This document shows, in pieces, positions 33,594 to 44,559 of a stretch of DNA of 64,000 bases. Each line of letters opens with the position of its first letter. Position 1 is the stretch's first letter. The notes beneath the pieces were generated by a model, which had not been told where the DNA came from, searched no databases, and saw nothing but the letters and a program-made list of their open reading frames with translations. The translations under genes and the position numbers were made by a program. Source of the stretch: Aldrovandia affinis (taxonomy: Eukaryota; Chordata; Actinopteri; Notacanthiformes; Halosauridae); assembly GCA_029706075.1 (NCBI GenBank), contig JAINUG010000114.1, positions 2,604,001 to 2,668,000 on the forward strand. The letters run 5' to 3'.

Positions 33594-33603
33594 TTTCCTG
33601 CAT
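33497..33603 (-). CDS. VLIG-type gene exon with start codon: zinc ribbon
   Basis: The acceptor TTTTTGCTCAG precedes 33603 and the main ATG is at 33593. The first 21 residues contain CPEC and CSECG (CxxC-x12-CxxC), a treble-clef or zinc-ribbon signature. The exon ends ...CTCAAACAG before donor GTAAAG at 33496, in phase 1. An earlier out-of-frame ATG at 33603 opens a 7-codon reading frame that overlaps the main start. The donor is the first unit of a minisatellite array (33134-33500). Confidence 0.8.
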
Positions 33604-34019
33604 CTGAGCAAAAATCAAATTGTTTAATTCAGCTGGGGCCAGTTGTTTTATTGACTTATATTCATTTCCGTCATGTAAACATATTGGCCAAAGTACTTTG
33701 GGGAAAAACACAAACAAACAAACAAAATACACAAAAATAAGAAACAGAAACCTAAATTATAAATACAAAGGTTGTACCAGCTGCGCGTGAGATACCTCCG
33801 ACGTAGAACAGATATTTAAACCAGACGTGACTGTTATTACCTGATGCAACCACCTGGGTAAGATGGAGATCAGCCATTTTCATTTGCTTTCCTGCTGAGA
33901 ACAGCGCATAGGCAGCAGTACACCCTACACATGGTCTCTACCAGGCTCTAATTTGGCTTTGGCTAGACAGTAACCCTGTTTTCCCCAGATCTCGAGCATG
34001 CGCATTTGTCGCTCTCTGT

Positions 34020-34056
34020 GTTAGGGGTAGGGTTAGGGTTAGGGTTAGGGTACTAT
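34020..34056. repeat. Short interstitial TTAGGG-like tract
   Basis: Three to four GTTAGGG units in a row; too short to indicate a chromosome end. Confidence 0.8.
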
Positions 34057-34294
34057 CTAGCCAGAGTTGGACAAAATAGGGAAAAATAGGGTTACTATCT
34101 AGCAATAACAGTATAAGTTAAGCTCAAACGTAACTGAAAGAAGGCATACGCCTTCTACCCTGTAGTTTACTTCATCCTCCAGAAAAGCTCCCCTGGGGCC
34201 TTATTTATAAAACGTACTTATGCACAGATAAGTTCAGATTTATAAAAACGGTCTTTGACGTGGAAAAGTACTTAGCTCCACGTCAGGTTTCAAC

Positions 34295-34750
34295 TTGGCG
34301 TACGCACGTTTCCTTGTGGCAATGTTGGAGTACTTCAGGTGTTCGCGGTCTCGTCTCTTCTCTGTCCTGACCCCTCGCTGGTGGAACTACCTTCCGCAAT
34401 CGGTCAGGACCACGGAATCACTTGCGATTTCCGCAAGAGACTCAAAACCCACCTTTTCAGATTCCACTACCACTGAATTCTGTACATCTAGCTAATTGTC
34501 ATCACCATTGCCTACTTGCTCAACACTATATAGGCTACCCCTGCTTACTCCATTAAAACAAAACAAAAATGTACTAACCTTTTCCTTCCCAGTGTTACAG
34601 GTATGGTACGCAGCTGCCTGTAATGATGTCTATTGCTTTATTACTGCACTGGTCTCTTGCACGTACTACCATGTTCCTACCATGTATTAATGTAGCCTAT
34701 ACATTGTAAGTTGCTCTGGATAAGAGCGTCTGCTAAATGCTTAAAATGTA
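34295..34750 (+). mobile_element. L2-like LINE 3' end
   Basis: A plus-strand frame ends with a LTPRWWNYLPQSVRTTES-type segment and KPTFSDSTTTEF, like L2/Maui-type ORF2 ends. It is followed by a GTAAGTTGCTCTGGATAAG tail with AGCGTCTGCTAAATG. A second piece of the same 3' region lies at 44295-44370. Confidence 0.75.
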
Positions 34751-34815
34751 AATGTAATATAAAATGTATTCGTAAATCTAAGAGCGCCAACACATCGTCT
34801 GCTGCCTAATTGTTT

Positions 34816-34816
34816 C

Positions 34817-34910
<94 letters not shown>

Positions 34911-34916
34911 TTACCA
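34816..34916. repeat. (ATT)n / (AGT)n compound microsatellite
   Basis: About 12 ATT units run directly into about 14 AGT-type units with late interruptions. Confidence 0.95.
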
Positions 34917-36160
34917 GATTCAACACATTGCTTAGGCTATACGTAATGGTTTGTACAATAGTTATTAATAAATTAAAACAACATAAGCTAGGCTACTTGT
35001 GGAAAACAAAACAAAAACACACATTGGTTTTCCAAAACTACCCCTATTAGCATAATTGACACATCCTTGACATTTATTTAATACATATTATAGAACACAC
35101 GTGTAAAACATTTCGGTCAATCTATAGGCTATAAAATGTCCAATAATGCAGTGGTTTGCAAGAGGAAGAATGGCAGCATTGTCACTTCTCGAAGATATCG
35201 CTAACCGCGCAATAAGACGGAACGAGTTATTAGAGATTTTGACCTCGCTAAAATTATTTTTGCTGTTCTCGATAAAAAAAATATTTTTCTTGCAGCTCGC
35301 CATTATCAAGTAGCGGATTTGTGTTTTGATTCGAGTTCCTTTATATGCTAATTATATTAATTAGGGGGCGTTTACAAGGTGGAGATCTAAAACCATTCAG
35401 GCACAATTTCAAGATCATTGTGATTTAGAGATTTTCTTGGCGTAGTTCAGTTTTTTGGTACGTTCAGTTTCTCTGGATCACACTTACGCACATTTCAGAA
35501 ATGATCTTAGATCAAATGTAGGATGGTTTCTACGCAACTTTTTATAAATGAGGCCCCTGGTCTTCACCTGTGTGCCAAACTGTCTCCGTGGCAGTTCCCT
35601 TTCAATGCCTTACAACACTGACACCAATCAGTCGAATCAAAATGATGGCAATAATGGGTTTAAATAAAACTGAGGAAAAAACGCCGGCTTCACGTTGCGA
35701 CAACGTAATATTATTAGCTAGAAGGTTGTTTCAAGTGTTATGGACTGGAACATACGATTGACTACAGTCCACTAGACGACAGGACCATTCACGCTAAAGT
35801 ATGCATAAAACAAAGCTACTCTTCTAGACTAACGAACGGCAGAACATGCTCCAGTAGGCTATTTATCAAAACGCATACAGTACAAAGTATTCACAGGAAT
35901 AGGCTACCTATTTTCATTGAGAGGCAGATCCTGTCTTAGTTTAGTGTGGTGCGCTGTTCTTATTGTCAATAATGCACTTTTCCGGTCAAAAATATTTATA
36001 GAATTGTATGTGAAAACGTTATTTAATATTGTAATGGATAATACATTACATATAGATGTACCTTGTACCCTCTTTGTTATGGAATATTAGTTTTGTATCA
36101 TTGTTGTCTACAAGCCTATAAACTAATGCTACCGTTCGATGTCAATTTACCACCACTTAC

Positions 36161-36200
36161 CTGAGAAATGAATCCACGCACTCAACGTTTTTTTCCCGCA
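36161..36200 (-). promoter_or_regulatory. Candidate non-coding first exon and promoter of the VLIG-type gene
   Basis: On minus, TTTCTCAG is followed by a consensus donor GTAAGTGG at 36160. Just upstream are a TATTTAAC TATA-like box near 36225 and a GCTTTC/GAAAGC element (36205-36214) one base off the ISRE core TTTCNNTTTC. Spliced to 33603 it would give a short 5' UTR. All of this is inference. Confidence 0.35.
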
Positions 36201-36418
36201 AAAGAAGAAAGCGAATTGTGAATAGTTAAATACAGTATAGGAAAAATCTGTTTTCACTGACTACAACCCGCGCCCGTTCTGCCTTGTAGGTGAACTTCTG
36301 TCTGTTTTAGGCAGCTCTTGTGCAAATGCCTAACAGGAATAGTAAACCGAAAGTATTAATGTTGGTTTCGTTTCACCGAAATAAGACGGGGGCAGAGGGG
36401 AACGCGGATACAATTTAT

Positions 36419-36660
36419 ACACTCAGTGGCCACTTTATTAGGTACAACGTTCCTGGAAACATTCCTCAGAGATTCTGGTCCGTGTTGACATGATAGCATC
36501 ACGCGGTTGCTGCAGATTTGTCCGCTGTACATTAATGTTGCGAATCTCCCGTTCCACCACATCCCAAAGGTGCTCTATTGAACTGAGATCTGGTGACTGT
36601 GGAGGCCATTGGAGTACACAGAACTAATTGTCATGTTCGTGGAACCAGCTTGAGATGACG
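36419..36660 (-). mobile_element. Tc1-like element 3' fragment
   Basis: CACTCAGTGGCCACTTTATT is a well-known fish Tc1-type end. On minus the text encodes SPDLSSIEHLWDVVE, the third acidic region of a Tc1 transposase, and RISEECF near the C-terminus. Confidence 0.85.
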
Positions 36661-37150
36661 TGTGCTTTGTGACATGCTGCATTATCCTCAGAGCCGGCCC
36701 TGACCAATTTGGTGCCCTAGGCAAGATTTTAGCTGGTGCCCCTTGCATCGCAGCCAAACTACTGCATAGCTTTATGTCTGAGACTTTCTTTTTATTTTAG
36801 AAACAAAAAAATCACAGAATTACAACAATATTAAAGATACCAGTGCTAAAAGCACTAAACATAACAATAATTATAAATTTAAATAAGGGTATTGCACTAA
36901 ACTGAAAATATTTATGGTTTGTGCAGCACACTTACAAGAAAATGTTTATTTCTCAAAATGATGTCGGTTATTCCCCAAACACCTGACTAGTCTTTCCCAC
37001 TTTCCCTACGAAAATTTAAGTAAGTAAGTAAGTAACTGGCGTTAACTCTAGCTATTTATTAAATTAGCCAACGTTATTATCGTCCAAAGTAAGCTAGCTA
37101 ACAATGGAGGACAGCTTGGCTCTGTCCAACAGTAACTACTATGCAATAAA

Positions 37151-38871
37151 TGTTACGTTCTGAGTGTCTGTTCTGTTTGTTTTTGTACTTTGTTTATTTA
37201 TCATTCTTCGAGTACTGTTATGTTCTGAGTGTCTGTTCTGTTTGTTTTTGTACTTTGTTTATTTATCTTTATTCGAGTCATGTTTCTTTCACGTTCTGTT
37301 CCCCGTCTGTTATTGTTCCTGTTCCTGATCCACTCCTTGTCTTTGTCTTTTGCACTTCGGGAGTTTATACATTTCGGGTTTCCTCCGTCTTTGCTTATTA
37401 TCTCGTTTTCTTCCTTCTTACTTTCTAGATTGCACTTTGTATATATTAGTTAGATGTGTACAGTACTAACCAACTAATCTACTAACATTAGGGATTTAGA
37501 TTAGGTTACTAACACTACTAATCACTAATTATCTCACGCTTCTGACTATCGCTGTCTTTCTCGCTCATTATCCTATCTCTGTTAGCTTTTCACTTTCCTT
37601 TCATTCGCACGCTGATTCTCTCTATGCATTCCTCCCCTTCTAACTATGCACGTGTCTGCCTGTTCTTCCAGGTCGTTTATTGTCTATGTGTCTGTCATTC
37701 CCAGTCCGTGTCTTTCGTTTCCCCTCGTTATTCTATTAGCGAATTCCCTCGTTATTAGATTAACGATTCCCATTGTTTTCACCTGTGTTCCTTCCCTCTC
37801 TCCTCCCAGTCACACCTGAGTCCTATTGTGTTTTCCTTCCCTGCCTGTATATTAGTTCAGTGTTCATGTTCGTTCCTGGTATATCTGTTCTGTGTTCTTG
37901 TTCTTTCCTGGGTCAGTACGTCCTGTGACGACCGCGGTAAGGACCCAGACGCAGATCAGGGATTAGGCAAAAGAGTTGTTTATTAACAGGCAGGGGTCAA
38001 AACCAAGAATCAGGGAATCAGAGGTACAAAATCGCGAGGCAGAGAGAAGTAGTAATAGGGCAGTCAAAAGGTCGATACTCAGAAATCAGAAGGGCAAAAG
38101 GACAAAATCGCTGGGCAGGCTCGGGGTCGTAATCAAAGGGTAGTCTCGGGAAATGCTAATAACTCTGGCTTCGGAAAGGTAGGCTCAGGGAAATAGAATC
38201 AGCGTACTGACCCAGGAAAGAACAATGGGAACACAGGTGAAAACAATGGGAATCGTTAATCTAATAACGAGGGAATTCGCTAATAGAATAACGAGGGGAA
38301 ACGAAAGACACGGACTGGGAATGACAGACACATAGACAATAAACGACCTGGAAGAACAGGCAGACACGTGCATAGTTAGAAGGGGAGGAATGCATAGAGA
38401 GAATCAGCGCGTGCGAATGAAAGGGAAAGTGAAAAGCTAACAGAGATAGGATAATGAGCGAGAAAGACAGCGATAGTCAGAAGCGTGAGATAATTAGTGA
38501 TTAGTAGTGTTAGTAACCTAATCTAAATCCCTAATGTTAGTAGATTAGTTGGTTAGTACTGTACACATCTAACTAATATATACAAAGTGCAATCTAGAAA
38601 GTAAGAAGGAAGAAAACGAGATAATAAGCAAAGACGGAGGAAACCCGAAATGTATAAACTCCCGAAGTGCAAAAGACAAAGACAAGGAGTGGATCAGGAA
38701 CAGGAACAATAACAGACGGGGAACAGAACGTGAAAGAAACATGACTCGAATAAAGATAAATAAACAAAGTACAAAAACAAACAGAACAGACACTCAGAAC
38801 ATAACAGTACTCGAAGAATGATAAATAAACAAAGTACAAAAACAAACAGAACAGACACTCAGAACGTAACA
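37151..38871. mobile_element. 1.72-kb element with TG...CA ends, 5-bp duplication and large inverted arms
   Basis: Flanked by ATAAA (37146-37150 and 38872-38876). It starts TGTTACGTTCTGAG and ends CTCAGAACGTAACA. The left arm (about 37151-37800, with a further match at 37905-37927) is nearly identical to the reverse complement of the right arm (about 38205-38871); the right arm lacks roughly 110 bases. The outer end of each arm holds a tandem pair of about 66-bp units. The middle (37930-38200) contains TGTGACGACCGCGG and low-complexity sequence. There is no transposase or polymerase ORF; the mirrored ORFs (37150-37428 and 38594-38872) are products of the inverted arms. Confidence 0.9.
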
Positions 38872-38889
38872 ATAAACTGTTAATTTCAT

Positions 38890-40130
38890 CACATTACCTG
38901 TCTTTTCCCCCTTTTTCCTCCTCTTCTCCTTCTTCTTTTTCTTCCCTGGGTATCAGAGGGCTTTGGTCTTTTGACATGATATTAAATCTGATAGTTTATT
39001 AGTGATTAAATGTTCATTCATATAGTGACTGTCAGTTTCAGTAGTTAAGATAACTTGCCCATCCCCCCAGAAGTGGCGTTTCCAGGATCTTACACATGGG
39101 GTGGCAGAGAGGGCAAGGTCACATTAAGGGATGGCACATGCTGAATGGACCAATTAGTTCTTAATATTCAATACTACTTATTAGTACTTGTGTGACTTTC
39201 TTCATAATGCTGCTCAGAGGTTTATTTACAGTATTGTATGCAAGTTACTCTGGAACAGAGCATCCATGATGTCTTAATGTAAAGTACAGCCTATTAACCT
39301 AAATAGTCTATAGCCTAAAACACAGGAGGCTCTCTGATTTTGCATGTACACTGATTTTAGTGTACCCGCTTATGGAAGTGAACACACTCTTAGGGGAGTT
39401 TGGAAGAGCAAAGTGTCTGCAAGGAAAGCAGTATGCTGCATCCTTGGACTGCAAATAGCAATGGGTGGGCCTTATACCGCTCACTGTGGAAAATTCTCTT
39501 TGCACCCCCCTGAAAGGTTTTAGGGAATGCTTTAAGTGTGGCTCCATCAGTGTCTCATTTCTGAATTTGGATATATAAACAATTTAAATTTTTGTAAAAA
39601 ATGTAAATGAAAAAAGTGAAACTTCACACTAACATAGTAGGCTATAGCCTATACTCTACTCCATACCTATTTAGTGCTGTATCAAGACTGCAACAACTGA
39701 CCTAACACTAACCATCCTAACCCAAACCTGATATTTAAGCCTGGTGATTAGGCCTTACTCTTACCATGGCTCCTGACCTGATTGCACCATCAGTGTAGGC
39801 TGCTACTGGTAAAGAAACTGCTCTTAGGCTGGAAGTAAAATTAGCCACTATAGCAGATAGTCCATAGCTAGATAGCTAAATCCGCTATAACAGGTCCTTT
39901 TACATTTATCTTTTTCATAGTGCTGATTGTACAGGCATGTTGCTGTGTTGGAATTGGTAAAAACAGAGAATTGACATACCATGAGGTCTAACTGGACCTG
40001 TGACAGGTCTCTCCTTGCCAGCAATACCCTCCTCCTCACTAACCTCCTCCTCCTCTTGCTCTTTCCAGCTCCATCTCGGTCTCTTTCTCTCACTCTTGCT
40101 TTCCTTCCAGCTCCTCAATCTCACTCTCTT
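38890..40130 (-). mobile_element. hAT-type (TTF zinc finger, ZMYM1-like) transposase remnants
   Basis: Minus-strand text at 39308-39547 reads KDAAYCFPCRHFALP with FTSISGY, the TTF-type zinc-finger region that precedes the hAT catalytic core. Further upstream on minus (40124-39935) an acidic/basic N-terminal-like piece ends ERPVTGPVRPHG. A minus-strand ATG piece at about 38976-38895 (MSKDQSPLIPREEKEEGEEE) with a donor GTAATG may be unrelated. No catalytic core is left. Confidence 0.5.
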
Positions 40131-41159
40131 GCTTGCTCTCTTGCTCTGTCTCTACATCTTTCTTACTCCAACTCTCCACCTTTGGCTTTTTTTGCATAAA
40201 AATCCATGATCAATGTAACATCATAAAAAAAATAAAGAAATGTCAACAATATAACTCAAATTATCAACTAGAATGATATCTGGAATTTTAGCTTTGAAAG
40301 AGACCAATGCTAAACATGGTATAAGTACTTGTTAGGCTTTTAGACTGATAGCTAGCCATTTTCTGACCGTTTCGTGGAATAAATCAATTAGCCATTGAAA
40401 TTCATTGTACACTGCTCTTTTTTACAAATACACTGATACATTCATGTTCATGAACATTAACGTTCTCCATAATTTAATGGAGTCTCAGTAGAGATCAGTC
40501 TCAGTAGAAAATGCAACATAATGTCGTTAACGTTATATTATGGGCAACAAAACGGATTCCGAAAAGAGATGAATTGATACGGGCTCTATGATTTTCCCAA
40601 ACCAAAACAATCCCATTGTGAAACGTTGTCAGCTTATTATTCATACCTCAGTGACTGCAACGTAGTCACTAGCTAGAATAATGTTATATTTTCCCTGCCG
40701 AGATATGATTGAAGAATTGTGCGCTAAACCAGAAATAGTCTGCCTTAACACATTTAGAAGAATAATCTGCCTGCTTAGCTAGCTAGCTAACATTAGTATC
40801 TTGCTAGTCTCTGGTGTGGAAGGAAACATTTGGATTAAGTTGGAATGCTGGAGAAAGACCCACAGGGGGACACTCACACTAATTAACTCAGTGTGACACT
40901 GCAGTTCTGAGTGGCCAGGCAAACAAAGGCTTTTCGCACCACAACCTCAAAGGAACATCTGTTCTTTTGTGACGGTTTCCCCCATTGCAGGAAACCTCCT
41001 TCCCATTGGTTTATGACGTTTTCTAAATTGGCAGCAACTTCCTCGTTTTGCCTCCATGTGGCCCCATAGCTCCTATTACCTGTTAATGCCCCGTTACCTC
41101 CCTCTTGTCGCTGTTCGCTCCTTTTCCGTTGTGTTTATTATAAATATCGCATTTAAAGT

Positions 41160-41255
41160 CTACGGACCGGATCTTTAATTTTTTCTGTCTCTCCCCCCAG
41201 ACACGGGAGAGAGAGTGGGAGAGCAGATTAAAATAAAAACAAACATGGGTCTCCG
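41160..41255 (-). repeat. Fragment of the LTR-like repeat family R1
   Basis: ACGGACCGGATCTTTAATTT and the following bases to AAAACAAAC are shared almost exactly with 44641-44725. Confidence 0.8.
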
Positions 41256-41269
41256 TGCAGCTGTTCGTA

Positions 41270-42680
41270 ATAAAGCTTTAATACTGTTTAAATAAATTCT
41301 CTCTGATCCTACTGAGTTTTAATTTCCATGACACTGGCCACACACATTTGTAGTAATGTTAGCTTGCTAACCGGCCAATATTACTGTTTGCAATAAGCTG
41401 TTATGAACTTAAAGCTAGCTAACGTTAACGTCTTTGCCCTGTAATGATACTAAAGTTATCAAACTAACTATACTGTAGCCTACATTAATAACAACTTAGA
41501 TGGTTGTGGTGAAAATTGCCACAATGTTTACCCATCTTCACCTCTCAGTTCAGGTTCAAAGTCACGAGGGCTTGCTCGGGAGAACCTCGCGCCAGCGAAA
41601 CACCAGGTCGCAGAATGGGTGTAGCCTATTTGTGTGGAGGGGACGAGGGGAGTGTGGTCAACTGTGTCAAAAGCTGCCGAGAGGTCCAGTAGAATTAGCA
41701 CTGAAGAAAGACAGAGGAGAGGAGGGTAGTCTCAGTGGAGTGTCCAGCCCTGAAGCCAGAATAGAAAGGGCCAAGAAGGTTATTCTGTGATAGAAAGTGA
41801 GTGAGTATGGGTCGGAAATTGTAACCACCCCCTGCAGTGGTGATAAATATGAGGAATCCACAATGTCGGAACTTGAGTGGTGTGTCAGCCCTAACTCCAA
41901 CAATTCCCCTGAAAGAGATCTTAGCCAGCTGATAGAGCATAACAGGTACACTTGCTGAATTGAACTGTGTGTTTTAGGCCTGCTGTACAAACACTGTGGG
42001 ATGACAGTAAATCAAAACTGGCATGGGAGGGATATGTGCATCTCTTGTGCGTATGGCCAAATGTCTGTCTGATCTTGAGTGGGATATGCCTCCTGGCATT
42101 CTCTAGAAATATATTTGATTAGTGTGCTTCGTGCGTTTTTCTCATGTGCCACTTTGCCAGAGGCACATCCATTCAAAACCACAAGCGACAATTGATATAT
42201 TCACACTACACATCCCAGCAGTGTGAATGTACCCTTCAGGCTCGCCTGACATGACGTGCTGCATGTGTGCCTGTTGTCAGGGTTCGTGAAGTGCAAGCAC
42301 ACAATGCTTAGCAAGAGGAGTGGTCAATTTGTGTATGCAGGCAGGCCGGGTGCGTGACGCATCTTTCCAGAGTTCGGGGAGTGACAGGCAGGGGTCCAGG
42401 CGATGCTGGCTATGCTGTTTGGCAGAGGGAAGTTCCATGAAAAACACTGACTCTATTACGTGCAGGCTGTGACATCTGTGGAACATGTCAGAGGCTGTGT
42501 GATTACTTCTCCCCCCACCTCAACCCACCTCACTTCCATGCCCCCATGCATTAAGAGACTGTCACTGTGAATCCATCAGTGGCTCGAGTAGCCTGGCCCC
42601 CTCCACCTCCTCCTTTACACATGGCTACTGCTACACTTTCATCTGAATGTACATCTTTTCAAATATTTCACTATGAATAT
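41270..42680. other. Repeat-rich intergenic region
   Basis: A multicopy-type fish repeat is likely at 41560-41810 (GTCAACTGTGTCAAAAGCTG). No gene is recognised. Confidence 0.5.
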
Positions 42681-42689
42681 ATACAGTGG

Positions 42690-43600
42690 GTATAAAAAGT
42701 ATTGTCTTCCTTTGGCATTTTTCTAATTTTATTTTCTTACTTCATGGAATCAAAATGGATTTAAATGTCAAAAAAAAAAAAGTAAAAATATATTTAAAAC
42801 TTTTTCTTAATTAATTACAAATAAAAAACATAAAGGCGACCTGGTAAATATAGTTGGGCAAGTCCAGTCTTGAAGGAGGCGGATCATTGCTTCGAGGTAT
42901 TAGCTTGTCCCGTGGGGGCGGGCGGCAGGTTGGTGGGGGAGAGTAAATCGACAGAAATAGAGGGTATAATTGGCCACTAAATTGGGAGAAAAAACTAGGA
43001 AAAAATCTGAAACAAATTTTAAGAAGAAGCTCTTTTAGCTGCAATTACAGCTGTGAGTCTATTTGAGTAAGTCTCTACCAGCTTTGCACATCTAGACTGC
43101 AATTTTTGCCCATTCTTCTTTGCAACATTGCTCAATCTCCACCAGGTTGGATGGGATCTTTCAAATCTTTCCACAGATTCTCAATGGGATTCTCAATGGG
43201 AGGTCTGGGCTTTGACTAGGTCACTCCAGGACATTGATTGTTTTTAAACCACTCCAATGTGGCTTTTGCTGTATGCTTTGGGTCATTGTCCTGCTGGAAT
43301 ATAAATCTTCTCCTAAGTCTCACGTCTCTTGCAGACTGCAGCAAGTTTTCCTCCAAGATATATTTCTCAATCCATTTTGCCCACTATTTTCACATGCTTT
43401 CCAGTCCCTCAAGCAGAGAAGCATCTCCATATCATTAGGCTCCTGCTACCATGTTTCACAGTAGGGATAGTGTTCTTGGGATGATGTGCAGTTTTAGGCT
43501 TGCGCCAACCACAGCGGCTATGGTGTAAAATATTGTCAATTATGAGATAAACCTAGCAAGTGTACTCAGCAAGTGTACTCAAACTTTTGGCTGGTACTGT
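42690..43600 (-). mobile_element. Tc1-like element fragment interrupted by a SINE tail
   Basis: Text at 43100-43500 matches the antisense of a fish Tc1 transposase (GGTCATTGTCCTGCTGGAA; CACAGTAGGGATAGTGTTC). At 42841-43025 the 3' half of the local SINE (ATTGGCCACTAAATTGGGAG) is inserted. An ACAGTGGGTATAAAAAGTAT end lies at about 42684. Confidence 0.8.
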
Positions 43601-44559
43601 ACACATGCACATTTTATACTTCAAAAGAATTGGTTAAACACAGAATTGGACATAACCTAATAACAATGTTTGACTAATGCTTTGCGCTCACGCTGTGATA
43701 TAAATGGCTCCTATAAATGTCTGTTCCCAGTACAGATGCAGTTCACAAGAGCTGAGCGTTTCTGTTTGTAATTGGTTCTGGTCTCTGAAATGAGTCTGCA
43801 GGAGTGTGAGGGGGGAAAGATGGCTTCCAGCTTATCGTCACAAAGCACACGTGTGTCAGAGATGAGCTCTCGCTGATAATCGTAGAGCGCACGTGCATAA
43901 GATGGAGTAAGGAGAAGAGAGGAAGTTCTTCATAAATAGGCCAACTGGGAGAGGTGGCAGCCCCACAGTGGCATGCCTGCAGCTGGCTTCCTCCGCATGC
44001 TTGCCTGCTCTCCTGATTCCGGCTGGACGGACACGCTATGAGCAGATTTTTACTGTGGTGTGCTGGTTACTGGCAGTCACGTGAAAGCCACAGGCTTAAA
44101 GTTGCAGGATCTGCACCTTGTCTCCCAGTAAGAAGGTTGTGAGGATAGATGGGCGAAAGCATGCAGGTTTGACATCCCTGTCATTCAATCCATTCCTCAC
44201 ACAAGCTTTTCTCCCAGTTTATTTTCTTCCCCAACTCAGAATGGCCAAATGTTGTATGGCCATCCCATCACTACAATGTCATCCATTAATTCAACTTAAA
44301 ACCCACCTTTTCAGATTCCACTACCACTGAATTCTGTACATCTAGCCAAATATCATCACCACTGCCTACATGTCTAATACTACTTTTTGTATATGTATAC
44401 TTGTTTAAAACTTTTTAAATAATAATGACCCAGAGGGATGGGACAGTCAGTTTGCCAGAGGAGGCAGACCGGAGGGGTCTGGCTGGGGTGTGAGGTGTGA
44501 TGAGTGTCTGGAGGTAGGAGGGAGCAGTTCTTCTAGCAGCTTGATAAGCCAGTCCCAGT

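Noticed and set aside
34741-34926. 61-codon ORF with Leu/Ile runs
   Set aside because: Translation of the (ATT)n/(AGT)n microsatellite.
37150-38872. Mirror-image ORFs of 92 and 74 residues as genes
   Set aside because: They are the same sequence read from the two inverted arms of one element; hydrophobic, low-complexity and without family features.
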